A stretch of DNA of 16,794 bases from Odoribacteraceae bacterium (GTDB lineage: Bacteria > Bacteroidota > Bacteroidia > Bacteroidales > Marinifilaceae): the NCBI GenBank assembly GCA_031259905.1, contig JAIRKS010000009.1:1-16794 (forward strand), read 5' to 3'. The first letter of the stretch is position 1. Every line of letters begins with the position of its first letter. Both the position numbers and the translations under genes were made by a program. Under the pieces are notes generated by a model. The model was not told where the DNA came from and made no database searches. It was given only the letters and a program-made list of their open reading frames with translations. This document shows positions 1-7,125 of the stretch, piece by piece.

Positions 1-163
1 GCCGCCTGTTGCCTCGCTAACGGAAGCTTTATTTCCGTTCATCACGTTCCCTCGTCACGCCCGGCCAGCTTAATGCCTGCCCGTGCTACGGGCTGGAGGG
101 GGGTGCAGGGGGGAAACCATTTTCCCCCTTGCCTGGTTAGGCACGTGTGGGAGGAGGATGAAA

Positions 164-195
164 ATACCCCGGAAGTTGGTTTACTTTCGGGGTAT
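164..195 (-). terminator. Intrinsic terminator after rplS
   Basis: Twelve-pair stem (164-175 with 184-195, one G-T wobble) around an 8-nt loop. The arm ATACCCCG pairs with CGGGGTAT. Read on the minus strand it is followed by TTTTC, and it starts about 40 nt after the rplS stop. The plus-strand side also carries a T5 tract, so it could work in both directions. Further left, only two small hairpins were seen (19-39 with arms AACGGAA/TTCCGTT; 109-128 with arms GGGGGAAA/TTTCCCCC). No gene was recognised in 1-160. Confidence 0.8.
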
Positions 196-232
196 GTTTT
201 TCGTGTAGTGGGGTAGGCGGAGTGGGGGAGAC

Positions 233-586
233 TTACGACCTTCTTTCCTTGATCTTGGCTCTTTTGCCGGTAAGCTTCCGGAAATAATAAATCCTTGCCT
301 GCCTGACGACGCCTCTCTTATTCACCTCGATCGCCTTAATAAACGGGGAATAGAGAGGAATCACGCGTTCGACGCCGACATTCCCGGACATCTTGCGGAC
401 GGTAAACGTCTTCGTGACGCCGTGCCCCTTGATCTGAATCACGACCCCCTTGAACACCTGCACGCGTTCCTTGCTCCCCTCGATAATCCTGTAATGCACG
501 CTGATGGTATCCCCCGCGCTGAAAGCGGGGAGATCAACCTTGTTTTCGTTTGCAAAAGCTTCCTCTGCAATCTTGATTAAGTCCAT
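233..586 (-). CDS. rplS: 50S ribosomal protein bL19
   Basis: Large-subunit protein bL19, located at the 30S-50S interface. The 117-residue product starts MDLIKIAEEAF and carries the family signatures GDTISVHYRIIEGSKERVQVFKGVVI, FTVRKMSGNVGVERVIPLYSP and the basic end YYFRKLTGKRAKIKERRS. The frame is open 16 codons further upstream, but known bL19 proteins begin at MDLIKIAE, so the ATG at 586 is chosen. There is no Shine-Dalgarno sequence, which is usual for Bacteroidetes; the leader before the ATG is A-rich. The gene has its own promoter (670-700) and a terminator, so it is probably a separate unit although it lies downstream of the dipeptidase gene. Confidence 0.97.
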   Translation of the reverse strand: MDLIKIAEEAFANENKVDLPAFSAGDTISVHYRIIEGSKERVQVFKGVVIQIKGHGVTKTFTVRKMSGNVGVERVIPLYSPFIKAIEVNKRGVVRQARIYYFRKLTGKRAKIKERRS

Positions 587-623
587 TGTTTTCAATTTTA
601 ATGTTTGTTTATCGAACGAGGTA

Positions 624-672
624 TTGCCGGCCACGCGGTAAGAGACTTCGCACGTTTTTGTTTGGCCGGCAA
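624..672 (-). repeat. 9-bp inverted repeat overlapping the rplS start site
   Basis: Perfect 9-bp inverted repeat, TTGCCGGCC at 624-632 and GGCCGGCAA at 664-672, separated by 31 nt. The right arm overlaps the -7 element and the expected transcription start, and the left arm lies in the leader. If transcription starts near 664 most of the right arm is not transcribed, which would point to a DNA operator. If it starts a few nt earlier, the arms could form a leader hairpin. Its role is not known. Confidence 0.45.
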
Positions 673-700
673 AGGTATAAAACGGGCGTCAATCGATCAA
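670..700 (-). promoter_or_regulatory. Promoter of rplS (Bacteroidetes type)
   Basis: On the minus strand TTG (698-700), a 20-nt spacer and TACCTTTG (670-677) match the Bacteroidetes primary-sigma consensus TTG-N19..21-TAnnTTTG. Expected start is near 664, giving a leader of about 78 nt before the rplS ATG. The promoter lies just downstream of the dipeptidase stop codon. Confidence 0.75.
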
Positions 701-712
701 GGGCACGCGTGA

Positions 713-2416
713 TTATTTTTTGTCGTGCACCTTCAGCTTGTCGCCGGTTTGATCGACGATCATGCGGAGATACCATTCGGGGAGGGGCGGTTGCTCGACC
801 TTCGGCTTCTTCGCCCCGGGGACGGCAGTCTTGATATTGCCGTCCATGAACTTGCAGAAGAGATACCCGTGGAAATCCCTCCACGTCGCGACGAGCGCGT
901 CGGCGGTCTGGCAAGAAAAATCGGTGAGGAAAGCGATGGCTTGCTCCCTGTCGCGGGCGATCATCTCCTTTGCCCCGGCGTCGATTTGCTGGACGCTGGC
1001 GAGGTAATGCTGTTCCAGCTTTTTCTGTTTCCCTCGTATTTCGGGGTGGATGACGTTGTACCGCGTGTAAGCGAAGTTGCTCACCTGGTTGAAAACCCAG
1101 AAGGCTGCCTCGTTGGTGAAGGACATCATGTTGCCGTTTCCGACGGCGAACGACGCCGGTACGCGCGTGGCGGCGGTGTACATGGGGAAGTAGACGGCAC
1201 TGGCGGCGTCGTCCACGCTAAACCAGAGGATTCCGCCGATCTCGTCGGGCAGCCACGCGCGGGATTGCGCGACGAAGGAGAAGGCGGTTTGCTGGGTTGC
1301 CGTGGCGCGCTCGTGCACGTACTCGACGCTGTCGACGGTGAAGTGCATCGGCCTCCAGCGGTAGGGCCACTCGTAGGGGCCGGCGCCGACGTCGCGTCGC
1401 ATGTCAAGCTCGGTGCCCTCGAGGTGGTCGCGCATGAAGTCCATGACCTCGAGCGGGTCGATCTTCCTGTCCGGTTTGATCCAGAGGGGCATTCTGTTGG
1501 TGGCGTACCCCTTGGCGTCGCGCCGGATGTCGCGCCCGCTGGCGTACCCGAAGTGCTGCTGCATGTTCTTGGAGATGGCGTTGAAGAAGGCCCAGACGCG
1601 GATCTCGCAGGCACGCGCGCCGCTGAAGTCAACGGGGTTGTAGGTGTCGGAGAAACTGAAGTCGCCGTTTTTTGCGTCTTTCGGGTAGAATCCTTTTTCC
1701 TTGGCGAAGGAGATCACGTCCTTGGCGTAGACGGTGGTGATGTCCGGGTCGTGTATTTTATGGATGTTCTCCGAGGAGATGGAGGTGCGTCCCTCGAGGG
1801 GGAAGGTGGTGACGCGTGCCTGGTTGGCGTGCGCCGAGACGTAGCCGTCGGGGATCATCCGTGCCACCCAGACGGCGCCTTTTTCTCCTTCTCCCTTGCC
1901 GATGATTTCGAGTATCCATACCTCGTGGGGGTCACTGATGGAGAGGGATTCGCCGCTGCTGGCCCAGCCGTATCGGGTGAAGAGGTCGGTCATCACGACG
2001 ATGGCTTCGCGGGCAGTCTTGGCGCGCTGGAGGGTGAGGTAGATGGCGCTGCCGTAGTCGATGATGGCCCCTTCCTGGCGCGCGAGTTCTTCGCGCCCGC
2101 CGAAGGTGGTTTCCCCGATGGCTAACTGGTGTTCGTTCATGTTGCCGATGACGTTGTAGGTGCGGGCAACTTGCGGGATTTGGCCCATGTACTTGCCGGT
2201 GTCCCACTCGTAGACGTCTACCATGCTGCCGGCGGGCCATTCTCTCGCCGGCCAGTGGTAGAGTTCGCCGTAGAGGGCGTGCGAGTCGGCGGCGTAGGTG
2301 ATCATCGTGGAGCCGTCCCTGGTGGCTCCTCTCGTGAACAGGAAGTTGGTGCAAGCCATGCCGTGAAGGCCGAGGCAAGCCAGGGTACAGGTGAGGAGTA
2401 GATGTTTGTTTTTCAT
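713..2416 (-). CDS. Secreted C69-family dipeptidase (PepD-like, Ntn hydrolase)
   Basis: 567-residue peptidase of family C69, which cleaves dipeptides or small peptides using an N-terminal cysteine nucleophile. A hydrophobic leader (residues 1-21, MKNKHLLLTCTLACLGLHGMA) is followed at once by Cys22 in ACTNFLFTRGATRDGS. This is the family arrangement in which the exposed Cys is catalytic. Family-typical stretches follow: YNVIGNMNEHQLAIGETTFGG, IIDYGSAIYLTLQRAKTAREAI and SISDPHEVWILEIIG. The length is normal for periplasmic Bacteroidales members. The start (ATG at 2416) lies 12 nt after the DUF4293 stop, so the two are probably co-transcribed. The Cys could also be read as a lipoprotein cysteine, but the sequence before it (HGMA) is a poor lipobox and the nucleophile reading fits better. 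A role in peptide nutrition is inferred from the family. Confidence 0.93.
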   Translation of the reverse strand: MKNKHLLLTCTLACLGLHGMACTNFLFTRGATRDGSTMITYAADSHALYGELYHWPAREWPAGSMVDVYEWDTGKYMGQIPQVARTYNVIGNMNEHQLAIGETTFGGREELARQEGAIIDYGSAIYLTLQRAKTAREAIVVMTDLFTRYGWASSGESLSISDPHEVWILEIIGKGEGEKGAVWVARMIPDGYVSAHANQARVTTFPLEGRTSISSENIHKIHDPDITTVYAKDVISFAKEKGFYPKDAKNGDFSFSDTYNPVDFSGARACEIRVWAFFNAISKNMQQHFGYASGRDIRRDAKGYATNRMPLWIKPDRKIDPLEVMDFMRDHLEGTELDMRRDVGAGPYEWPYRWRPMHFTVDSVEYVHERATATQQTAFSFVAQSRAWLPDEIGGILWFSVDDAASAVYFPMYTAATRVPASFAVGNGNMMSFTNEAAFWVFNQVSNFAYTRYNVIHPEIRGKQKKLEQHYLASVQQIDAGAKEMIARDREQAIAFLTDFSCQTADALVATWRDFHGYLFCKFMDGNIKTAVPGAKKPKVEQPPLPEWYLRMIVDQTGDKLKVHDKK

Positions 2417-2428
2417 TTTTTTCGTGTT

Positions 2429-2890
2429 TTATCTGATTCTGTCGTATGATTTCAGCAGGTTGATGTCTTTGTTGATCCCCCGGATGGCCAGCAGGACGAG
2501 GAGCGTGCAGGCCGCGAGGAGGATGAAGCCGGGGGAAAGGAGGCCCTCCGCCGTCCGGTATGGCCCGGCGATCCACCCGAAGAGGATGGCGGCCAGCAGG
2601 AGCGCGGTCTCCGCGATGCAGAGACGGCGTTGCAGGCGGCGTTTCTTGTAGGCGAGGATCGCGATGACGGGCAGGACGATCATGAAGCCGCACCATGCCG
2701 TCAGGGCGGCCGTGTCGAGGAGTTTGTAGAAGCGGGCGAGGTGGCCCGCCTCGCCTGTCTCGCCTGTTGCCCCGCCGGATAACGAGCGGAAGCCGTCGAG
2801 GAGCGGGATTCGGGCGAAGGAGAAGATGAGCGGGAGGGTGACCAGGATGGTCACGAGCAGGAGGTAGAGGGTTTGTTTTCGCTGTATCAT
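2429..2890 (-). CDS. DUF4293 four-helix membrane protein
   Basis: 153-residue integral membrane protein of the Bacteroidetes-specific DUF4293 family, function unknown. It starts with the family hallmark MIQRKQTLYLLL and ends with the typical tail INKDINLLKSYDRIR. Four hydrophobic segments are visible, at about residues 7-27, 60-80, 90-109 and 119-136, with short basic loops (YKKRRLQRR) that suggest cytosolic sides. The frame extends upstream, but the ATG at 2890 gives the canonical N-terminus and overlaps the phosphorylase stop as ATGA, so the two genes are probably translationally coupled. The segment SLSGGATGETGEAGH between helices 1 and 2 is a Gly/Thr-rich loop. Confidence 0.9.
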   Translation of the reverse strand: MIQRKQTLYLLLVTILVTLPLIFSFARIPLLDGFRSLSGGATGETGEAGHLARFYKLLDTAALTAWCGFMIVLPVIAILAYKKRRLQRRLCIAETALLLAAILFGWIAGPYRTAEGLLSPGFILLAACTLLVLLAIRGINKDINLLKSYDRIR

Positions 2891-3786
2891 GATAAGGGGT
2901 TTTGGGGTTGGCGGGTGAGTTGTTCGAGGGTGTACGCGACCAGCTGTTCCACGCGGGTGGCGCGATCGGGGAGGGTTTCCCCGGTGGCCCGGTTGACGAT
3001 GGCCAGGCAGATGGCGACGGCCCGGTGGCCCATTAAGGCGGCGAGGCCGGCGATGGCCGCGCTTTCCATCTCGTAGTTCACGACGCGCGCGCCCCGGTAG
3101 GCGAAGCGGGCGACGCGTTCGTTGGCGTTTTCTTCTTGTAGCGGCAGGCGGAGGACGCGCCCCTGCGGGCCGTAGAAGCCATTTGCCGTGAGGGTGATTC
3201 CCTTGTGGGTGATTCCCTCGACGTGTAACCGCTCGACGAGCGACGGCGAGGAGTGCACGGCGTAGGGACGGGCCAGGTCGGCGGGCCAGCGGCATTGCTC
3301 GATGAAGGCCGTTTCTATCCCGGTGTCTCTCGCGTGCTCGTGCCCCTTGTAGTAGCGGAGCACGCCGTCTAACCCGATGCTTGTCTCGGTGAGTATGAAG
3401 GCGCCGGGCGGCACGTCGGGCTGGATGACGCCCGACGTGCCGACCCGTACGATGTCTAATGTTTGTCTTGTCTCCCGGATTTTTCTCGTGGCCAGGTCGA
3501 TGTTTACCAGCGCGTCTAACTCGTTCATGACGATGTCGACGTTGTCCGTGCCGATTCCGGTGGAGAGTACCGACAGGCGCTGGCCGCGGTAGACGCCGGT
3601 GATCGCGTGAAATTCACGGTTGGCCCGCCGCAGTTCCACGCGGTCGAAATGACCGGCGATGATCTCCACGCGACCGGGATCACCTACCAGTATGACCTTC
3701 CCCGCGATCTCGCCCGGGTGGAGGTGCAGGTGGAAGATGGAGCCGTCACTGTTCGTGATGAGTTCGGATGATTTTATCGTGGTCAT
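2887..3786 (-). CDS. Nucleoside phosphorylase, uridine-phosphorylase-like
   Basis: 299-residue cytosolic enzyme of the PNP/UDP phosphorylase family 1. It would cleave nucleosides with phosphate to give free base and (deoxy)ribose 1-phosphate, a salvage reaction. Visible motifs are the phosphate-binding GDPGR (35-39), LSTGIGTDNVDIVMNEL (75-90), GTSG (116-119), ANGFYGPQGR (201-210, as in uridine phosphorylases) and the ribose-binding NYEMES (237-242). Uridine is the best guess from the FYGPQGR region, but the exact base is not proven. The gene lies 78 nt after rny and overlaps the DUF4293 gene by 4 nt. No clear promoter was found in the rny gap, so read-through from rny is possible. The ATG at 3786 is the natural start. 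Confidence 0.92.
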   Translation of the reverse strand: MTTIKSSELITNSDGSIFHLHLHPGEIAGKVILVGDPGRVEIIAGHFDRVELRRANREFHAITGVYRGQRLSVLSTGIGTDNVDIVMNELDALVNIDLATRKIRETRQTLDIVRVGTSGVIQPDVPPGAFILTETSIGLDGVLRYYKGHEHARDTGIETAFIEQCRWPADLARPYAVHSSPSLVERLHVEGITHKGITLTANGFYGPQGRVLRLPLQEENANERVARFAYRGARVVNYEMESAAIAGLAALMGHRAVAICLAIVNRATGETLPDRATRVEQLVAYTLEQLTRQPQNPLS

Positions 3787-3864
3787 GCTTTAGAATGGGA
3801 TGATGGCGGTTTTTTCACGGGTGAATCTTCGCGTCTCGCGCGTGCTTTCCCCGCGGGAGTTTTC

Positions 3865-5403
3865 TCATTTGGCGTAGCTGATGGCCCGCGTTTCGCGGAT
3901 GACCGTCACTTTTACTTGCCCGGGGTAGGTCATCTCGTCCTGGATGCGCTTGGCGATGTCGCAGGAGATTTTCTCGGCCTCGGTGTCGGAGATTTTTTCA
4001 CTTCCCACGACGACTCTTAGCTCGCGACCGGCCTGGATGGCGTAGGTCTTGACCACGCCGTTGTAGGAGAGCGCCAGGTCTTCCATCTCCTTTAGCCGTT
4101 TGATGTAGGACTCCACGACTTCTCGCCGCGCTCCCGGCCGCGCCCCGGAGATGGCGTCGCAGGCTTGCACGATCGGCGCGATCAACGTGGTCATTTCAAT
4201 CTCCTCGTGGTGGGCGCCGATGGCGTTGCAGACGTCGGGTTTTTCCTTGTATTTTTCTGCTAATCTCATTCCCAGGATGGCGTGCGGCAATTCGGGTTCA
4301 TCATCGGGTACCTTGCCGATGTCGTGCAGTAGCCCGGCACGTTTGGCTTTTTTGGCGTTTAATCCCAGCTCGGAGGCCATGATCGCACACAAGTTGGCTG
4401 TTTCGCGGGCGTGTTGCAGGAGGTTTTGCCCGTATGACGAGCGGTATTTCATCTTCCCTACTAACCGGATCAGCTCGGGGTGCAAGCCGTGGATACCCAG
4501 GTCGATGGTTGTTCGTTTCCCGGTTTCCACGATTTCTTCCTCGACCTGCTTCTTTACCTTGTTCACGATTTCTTCGATGCGGGCCGGGTGGATGCGCCCG
4601 TCGATCACGAGCTGGTGCAGCGCCAGGCGGGCGATCTCCCGGCGTACCGGGTCGAAACCGGAGAGCACGATGGCTTCCGGGGTGTCGTCGACGATGATTT
4701 CCACGCCGGTGACGGATTCCAGTGTCCTGATGTTTCGCCCTTCTCTCCCGATGATGCGTCCCTTGATCTCGTCCGATTCGATGTGGAAAATGGAGACGGC
4801 ATTCTCGATGGCTGTTTCGGTGGCTACCCGTTGAATGGTTTTCACGACTATTTTTTTTGCCTCTTGATTGGCCGTCATCTTGGCCTCTTCCATGATCTCG
4901 TTCACGTAGGAGATGGCCTCGGTTTCGGCCTCCTCTTTCAGGGAGTTGATCAGGTTTTCCTTGGCCTCGCTGGCCGACATGCTGGAGATGGTTTCCAGGT
5001 GCTCGATATGTTGTTTCTTCAGTTTGTCCAGTTCGTTGTGTTTTCTTTCGAGGATTTCTTTTTGTACCTCGACGGTTTCGGCCTGCGCTTCCACTTCCCT
5101 GATTTTTCGTTGTGCTTCTTCGAATTTCCGTGCCAGGTCGGTTTCTCGTTGTTTCAACTTGTTTTCGGTGAGGAGGAGTTTGCTATTTCTGGCGTTCACC
5201 TGTTTCTCGTATTCTGCCTTGAATTGCAGGTATTTTTCTTTGGCTTGTAAAATCTTGTCTCTTTTGATGACTTCGGCTTCGGCTTCTGCCTCCTTTATGA
5301 TGTTTTGGGCGCGATGCTTTAGGGTTATCCGCAGGAGCAAGTAGCCGAAGACCAGCCCCACGGCCAACGCGACGCTTCCCGTGATGATGCTTATTGTATC
5401 CAT
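3865..5403 (-). CDS. rny: Ribonuclease Y
   Basis: 512-residue membrane-anchored endoribonuclease that starts mRNA decay. Order of parts: an N-terminal transmembrane helix (about 6-25); a long charged coiled coil (about 30-190, rich in KAEAE/KREKE patterns); a KH RNA-binding domain with GRIIGREGRNIR (215-226); and an HD metal-dependent phosphohydrolase domain with H331, the HD pair H360-D361 in LLHDIGK, H398-H399 and D416. Length and order match the family. It follows the 6S RNA gene. The 6S terminator lies 46 nt before the ATG and no clear TAnnTTTG box was seen in between, so how rny is transcribed is open: terminator read-through or a promoter inside the 6S gene. Confidence 0.97.
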   Translation of the reverse strand: MDTISIITGSVALAVGLVFGYLLLRITLKHRAQNIIKEAEAEAEVIKRDKILQAKEKYLQFKAEYEKQVNARNSKLLLTENKLKQRETDLARKFEEAQRKIREVEAQAETVEVQKEILERKHNELDKLKKQHIEHLETISSMSASEAKENLINSLKEEAETEAISYVNEIMEEAKMTANQEAKKIVVKTIQRVATETAIENAVSIFHIESDEIKGRIIGREGRNIRTLESVTGVEIIVDDTPEAIVLSGFDPVRREIARLALHQLVIDGRIHPARIEEIVNKVKKQVEEEIVETGKRTTIDLGIHGLHPELIRLVGKMKYRSSYGQNLLQHARETANLCAIMASELGLNAKKAKRAGLLHDIGKVPDDEPELPHAILGMRLAEKYKEKPDVCNAIGAHHEEIEMTTLIAPIVQACDAISGARPGARREVVESYIKRLKEMEDLALSYNGVVKTYAIQAGRELRVVVGSEKISDTEAEKISCDIAKRIQDEMTYPGQVKVTVIRETRAISYAK

Positions 5404-5448
5404 TCGATGTAAAATTTAATTATATATTTCATGTGTGATGTTGGTTAT

Positions 5449-5642
5449 AAAAAAAGCCCGCACTATCTCTTGTTAATAAAACCCCTGTCAGACACGGGTA
5501 GAGCTGCCGCCGAATTCAGATGTCCACTGTCCCGAGGGAACCCCGTGGGGTTGAGGCCTATCTTGTGCCGGCAAAGCTTCACTCTAATTAGCGAAATGTT
5601 GAGTTTCCAATTAAGTTCGAAATAATGCGGGTGTACTATTTC
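5449..5642 (-). ncRNA. ssrS: 6S RNA (regulator of RNA polymerase)
   Basis: About 190-nt RNA gene between zapA and rny, read on the minus strand. 6S RNA binds RNA polymerase holoenzyme as a promoter mimic. The two ends pair: CCCGCATTATTT near the 5' end against AGATAGTGCGGG near the 3' end gives a 12-bp closing stem, followed directly by C and T7, which is both terminator and closing stem. Inside it, TTAAT/ATTAA and AAACTC/GGGTTT continue the rod, AGAG/CTCT and TTGCCG/CGGCGG lie beyond an internal loop, and AACCC/GGGTT forms an end hairpin. Length, rod shape with a central bubble and location beside zapA fit 6S RNA. It has its own promoter. The call rests on structure and context; no covariance-model search was possible. 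Confidence 0.8.
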
Positions 5643-5647
5643 TTATT

Positions 5648-5677
5648 CAAAGAACGCTATTCCGTTTACTCTTTCAA
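5648..5677 (-). promoter_or_regulatory. Promoter of the 6S RNA gene
   Basis: Minus-strand TTG (5675-5677), a 19-nt spacer and GTTCTTTG (5648-5655). The -7 box keeps TTTG but not the leading TA of TAnnTTTG, so the match is partial. It overlaps the last codons of zapA and predicts a start near 5641-5643, a few nt before the closing stem of the RNA. Confidence 0.5.
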
Positions 5678-5956
5678 GACGCTACCCAATCTCCGGTTTA
5701 TCTCGCGGACGCGTTCCAGGAGTGGTTCCACGTCGTTTGACCGTTTTTCCTCGATCAGGCTTGTGGTAAGGTCTATTGTCACGTAAGCCAACAGGCGGTA
5801 TGGATCCATTTGCACGTGTTTCTCCCGGTACCGGGCGATTTTATCGTTAATCATCCTGGTTGCTTCCCTGAATATCCACTCCTCCGTTCGAGGCTCGGTC
5901 ACGGAGCACTTCAGCCCCCCGATAGATAGTGTCATGGAAAGCATATCCTCACCCAT
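5666..5956 (-). CDS. zapA: Cell division protein ZapA
   Basis: 96-residue ZapA-family protein, which binds FtsZ filaments and stabilises the Z ring at midcell. Seen: a short N-terminal beta part (MTLSIGGLKCSVTEP) followed by the family helix WIFREATRMINDKIARYREKH and a C-terminal coiled coil (SLIEEKRSNDVEPLLERVREINRRLGSVLKE). A TTG start two codons upstream (5962) would overlap the previous gene, but the ATG at 5956 lies 2 nt after the upstream TGA and is preferred. It is the second gene of a two-gene unit with the coiled-coil gene before it, and the 6S promoter sits inside its 3' end. Confidence 0.9.
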   Translation of the reverse strand: MGEDMLSMTLSIGGLKCSVTEPRTEEWIFREATRMINDKIARYREKHVQMDPYRLLAYVTIDLTTSLIEEKRSNDVEPLLERVREINRRLGSVLKE

Positions 5957-5958
5957 CG

Positions 5959-6246
5959 TCAATTATTTAAAAGAGCTATACACTTGTCAATTTCCCGCGC
6001 GAGCTGACCGATTCGCGCCCGTGCCCCGGGGCCTCCTTTCCCCGTCGAGATGGCGCTGGAGACTCTTAACGTTTTGATCTCCTCGTTCAGCCGTTGTACC
6101 TCGTTCTCCAGGGCGCGTGCTTGCCGTTGGAGCCGCGATACTTCTTCTTCCAGGTCGCGTTTCTGTTCTCGCGAGGTCTTGTACGATTCCATCAATCGTC
6201 CGACCTTGTAGTCCAGTTCGCTTATAATTATATTTTGTTCTGCCAT
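5959..6246 (-). CDS. Small coiled-coil protein upstream of zapA
   Basis: 95-residue protein with no signal peptide or membrane segment. Residues 10-62 are a strongly predicted coiled coil (heptads in YKTSREQKRDLEEEVSRLQRQARALENEVQRLNEEIKTLRV). A Gly-rich linker (STGKGGPGARA) and a short C-terminal helix, IGQLAREIDKCIALLNN, follow. The gene lies 2 nt before zapA and shares its promoter, so a role in Z-ring assembly, perhaps like ZapB, is a reasonable inference from position and shape only. I cannot assign it to a named family. The ATG at 6246 is 16-17 nt from the expected transcription start. Confidence 0.8.
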   Translation of the reverse strand: MAEQNIIISELDYKVGRLMESYKTSREQKRDLEEEVSRLQRQARALENEVQRLNEEIKTLRVSSAISTGKGGPGARARIGQLAREIDKCIALLNN

Positions 6247-6268
6247 TGCTTTGTTTCTTTTATCACGA

Positions 6269-6299
6269 CAAAGATATAGATGTTTTTCGAGATTGTCAA
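6269..6299 (-). promoter_or_regulatory. Promoter of the coiled-coil gene and zapA
   Basis: Minus-strand TTG (6297-6299), a 20-nt spacer and a perfect TATCTTTG (6269-6276). This is the best Bacteroidetes promoter match in the window. Expected start is near 6263, giving a leader of about 17 nt. Confidence 0.8.
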
Positions 6300-6505
6300 G
6301 CGGGGCGCTCTCCTCGCGAGAAAAAAAATCGAGGGAATAACGCGCGGCGAGGGAACGCGCTCCCGTTAAGGCATCTTTTCGCGGGGGGCGGGGGAGGGAG
6401 GCCGGGGCGCGCGTGCACGGGGAGGCGACGGGGAGGTCACGGGCGTGACGATATTCGAGTTTTGACGGGTAATGTTTACACGGGACGGGTAATCGGGCAG
6501 GGGTG
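6300..6505 (+). other. Divergent intergenic region, no gene recognised
   Basis: GC-rich spacer between the minus-strand zapA unit and the plus-strand exonuclease gene. Open frames crossing it do not resemble proteins and begin inside the neighbours. The only structure seen is a direct repeat of GACGGGTAAT at 6464-6473 and 6484-6493, 20 bp apart. This is about two helical turns and could be a protein-binding pair, but it is short. Confidence 0.4.
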
Positions 6506-6535
6506 TTTCCACGAGGGCGGTTGCTGGTATTTTCG
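6506..6535 (+). promoter_or_regulatory. Possible promoter of the exonuclease gene
   Basis: TTTC (6506-6509), an 18-nt spacer and TATTTTCG (6528-6535), one base off TAnnTTTG. Expected start is around 6541, about 15 nt before the ATG. This is a weak match to both boxes. Confidence 0.35.
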
Positions 6536-6555
6536 CGAGTTTAAATTTTATCATT

Positions 6556-7068
6556 ATGAAGAAAAGATTTATCGCGAAAAACTTCGCTGCCGTCGATTTT
6601 GAGATGGCAAACATGCATCGTGCCAGCATTTGCAGTATTGGTGTTGTTGTCGTGCGTGACTGGCACGTCACGGATCGTCTTTACCGTCTCGTTCGTCCCG
6701 TCCCGGGGCATTATAGCGCGTGGGCGACGCGCGTTCACGGGCTGGGGGACAACGATACCGGTGTCGCGCGCGACTTTCCCCTGGTCTGGGAGGAGATCCG
6801 CGACGTGGTGCACGATCTTCCTATGGTGGCGCATAACAGCGCTTTCGAGCAGGATTGCCTTCGTTCCGTTCACGCTTTCTACGGTCTCGTTTACCACGGC
6901 CACGAGTTTCATTGCACGTACCGCACGGCGGCGGGGCGCGTTCCCTGGTTGCGTAACCATCGCCTTCACACGGTTTGCGCTTACTTCGGTCACGTTTCGC
7001 GTTTCCGTCACGAGTCGCTCGCCGACGCCGAGGGTTGCGCGTTTCTGGCCCGCTTGTTTTTCTCGTGA
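6556..7068 (+). CDS. DEDDh 3'-5' exonuclease (DnaQ-like fold)
   Basis: 170-residue stand-alone exonuclease domain that would remove nucleotides from 3' ends using two metal ions. Exo I motif: FAAVDFEMAN with D14 and E16. Exo II motif: VAHNSAFEQDCL (91-102). Exo III motif: HESLADAEGCA with H152 and D157, which makes it the DEDDh type. WATRVHGL (56-63) is also typical of this Bacteroidetes family. In relatives I recall, the Exo II aspartate follows F; here that position is Glu98, with Asp100 two residues later. This could alter metal binding. There is no polymerase domain, so a repair or RNA-trimming role is as likely as proofreading. The ATG at 6556 directly precedes the conserved part. Confidence 0.88.
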   Translation: MKKRFIAKNFAAVDFEMANMHRASICSIGVVVVRDWHVTDRLYRLVRPVPGHYSAWATRVHGLGDNDTGVARDFPLVWEEIRDVVHDLPMVAHNSAFEQDCLRSVHAFYGLVYHGHEFHCTYRTAAGRVPWLRNHRLHTVCAYFGHVSRFRHESLADAEGCAFLARLFFS

Positions 7069-7125
7069 CGCGGCGCGCGCGGGGTAGTCCCCGGTTGATT
7101 ATCTTCGCGGGAAAAACGCGATATT

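Noticed and set aside
725..2125. Long plus-strand open frame opposite the dipeptidase gene
   Set aside because: It is antisense to a full-length C69 peptidase and its product has no recognisable pattern; it is a shadow of GC-rich codon use.
3781..3864. Promoter or terminator in the rny to phosphorylase gap
   Set aside because: No TAnnTTTG box was found, and the CCCGCGGG palindrome is short and has no T tract.
6246..6602. Small plus-strand gene before the exonuclease
   Set aside because: It starts within the coiled-coil gene's start codon region on the other strand, overlaps the exonuclease start and has a basic random composition.
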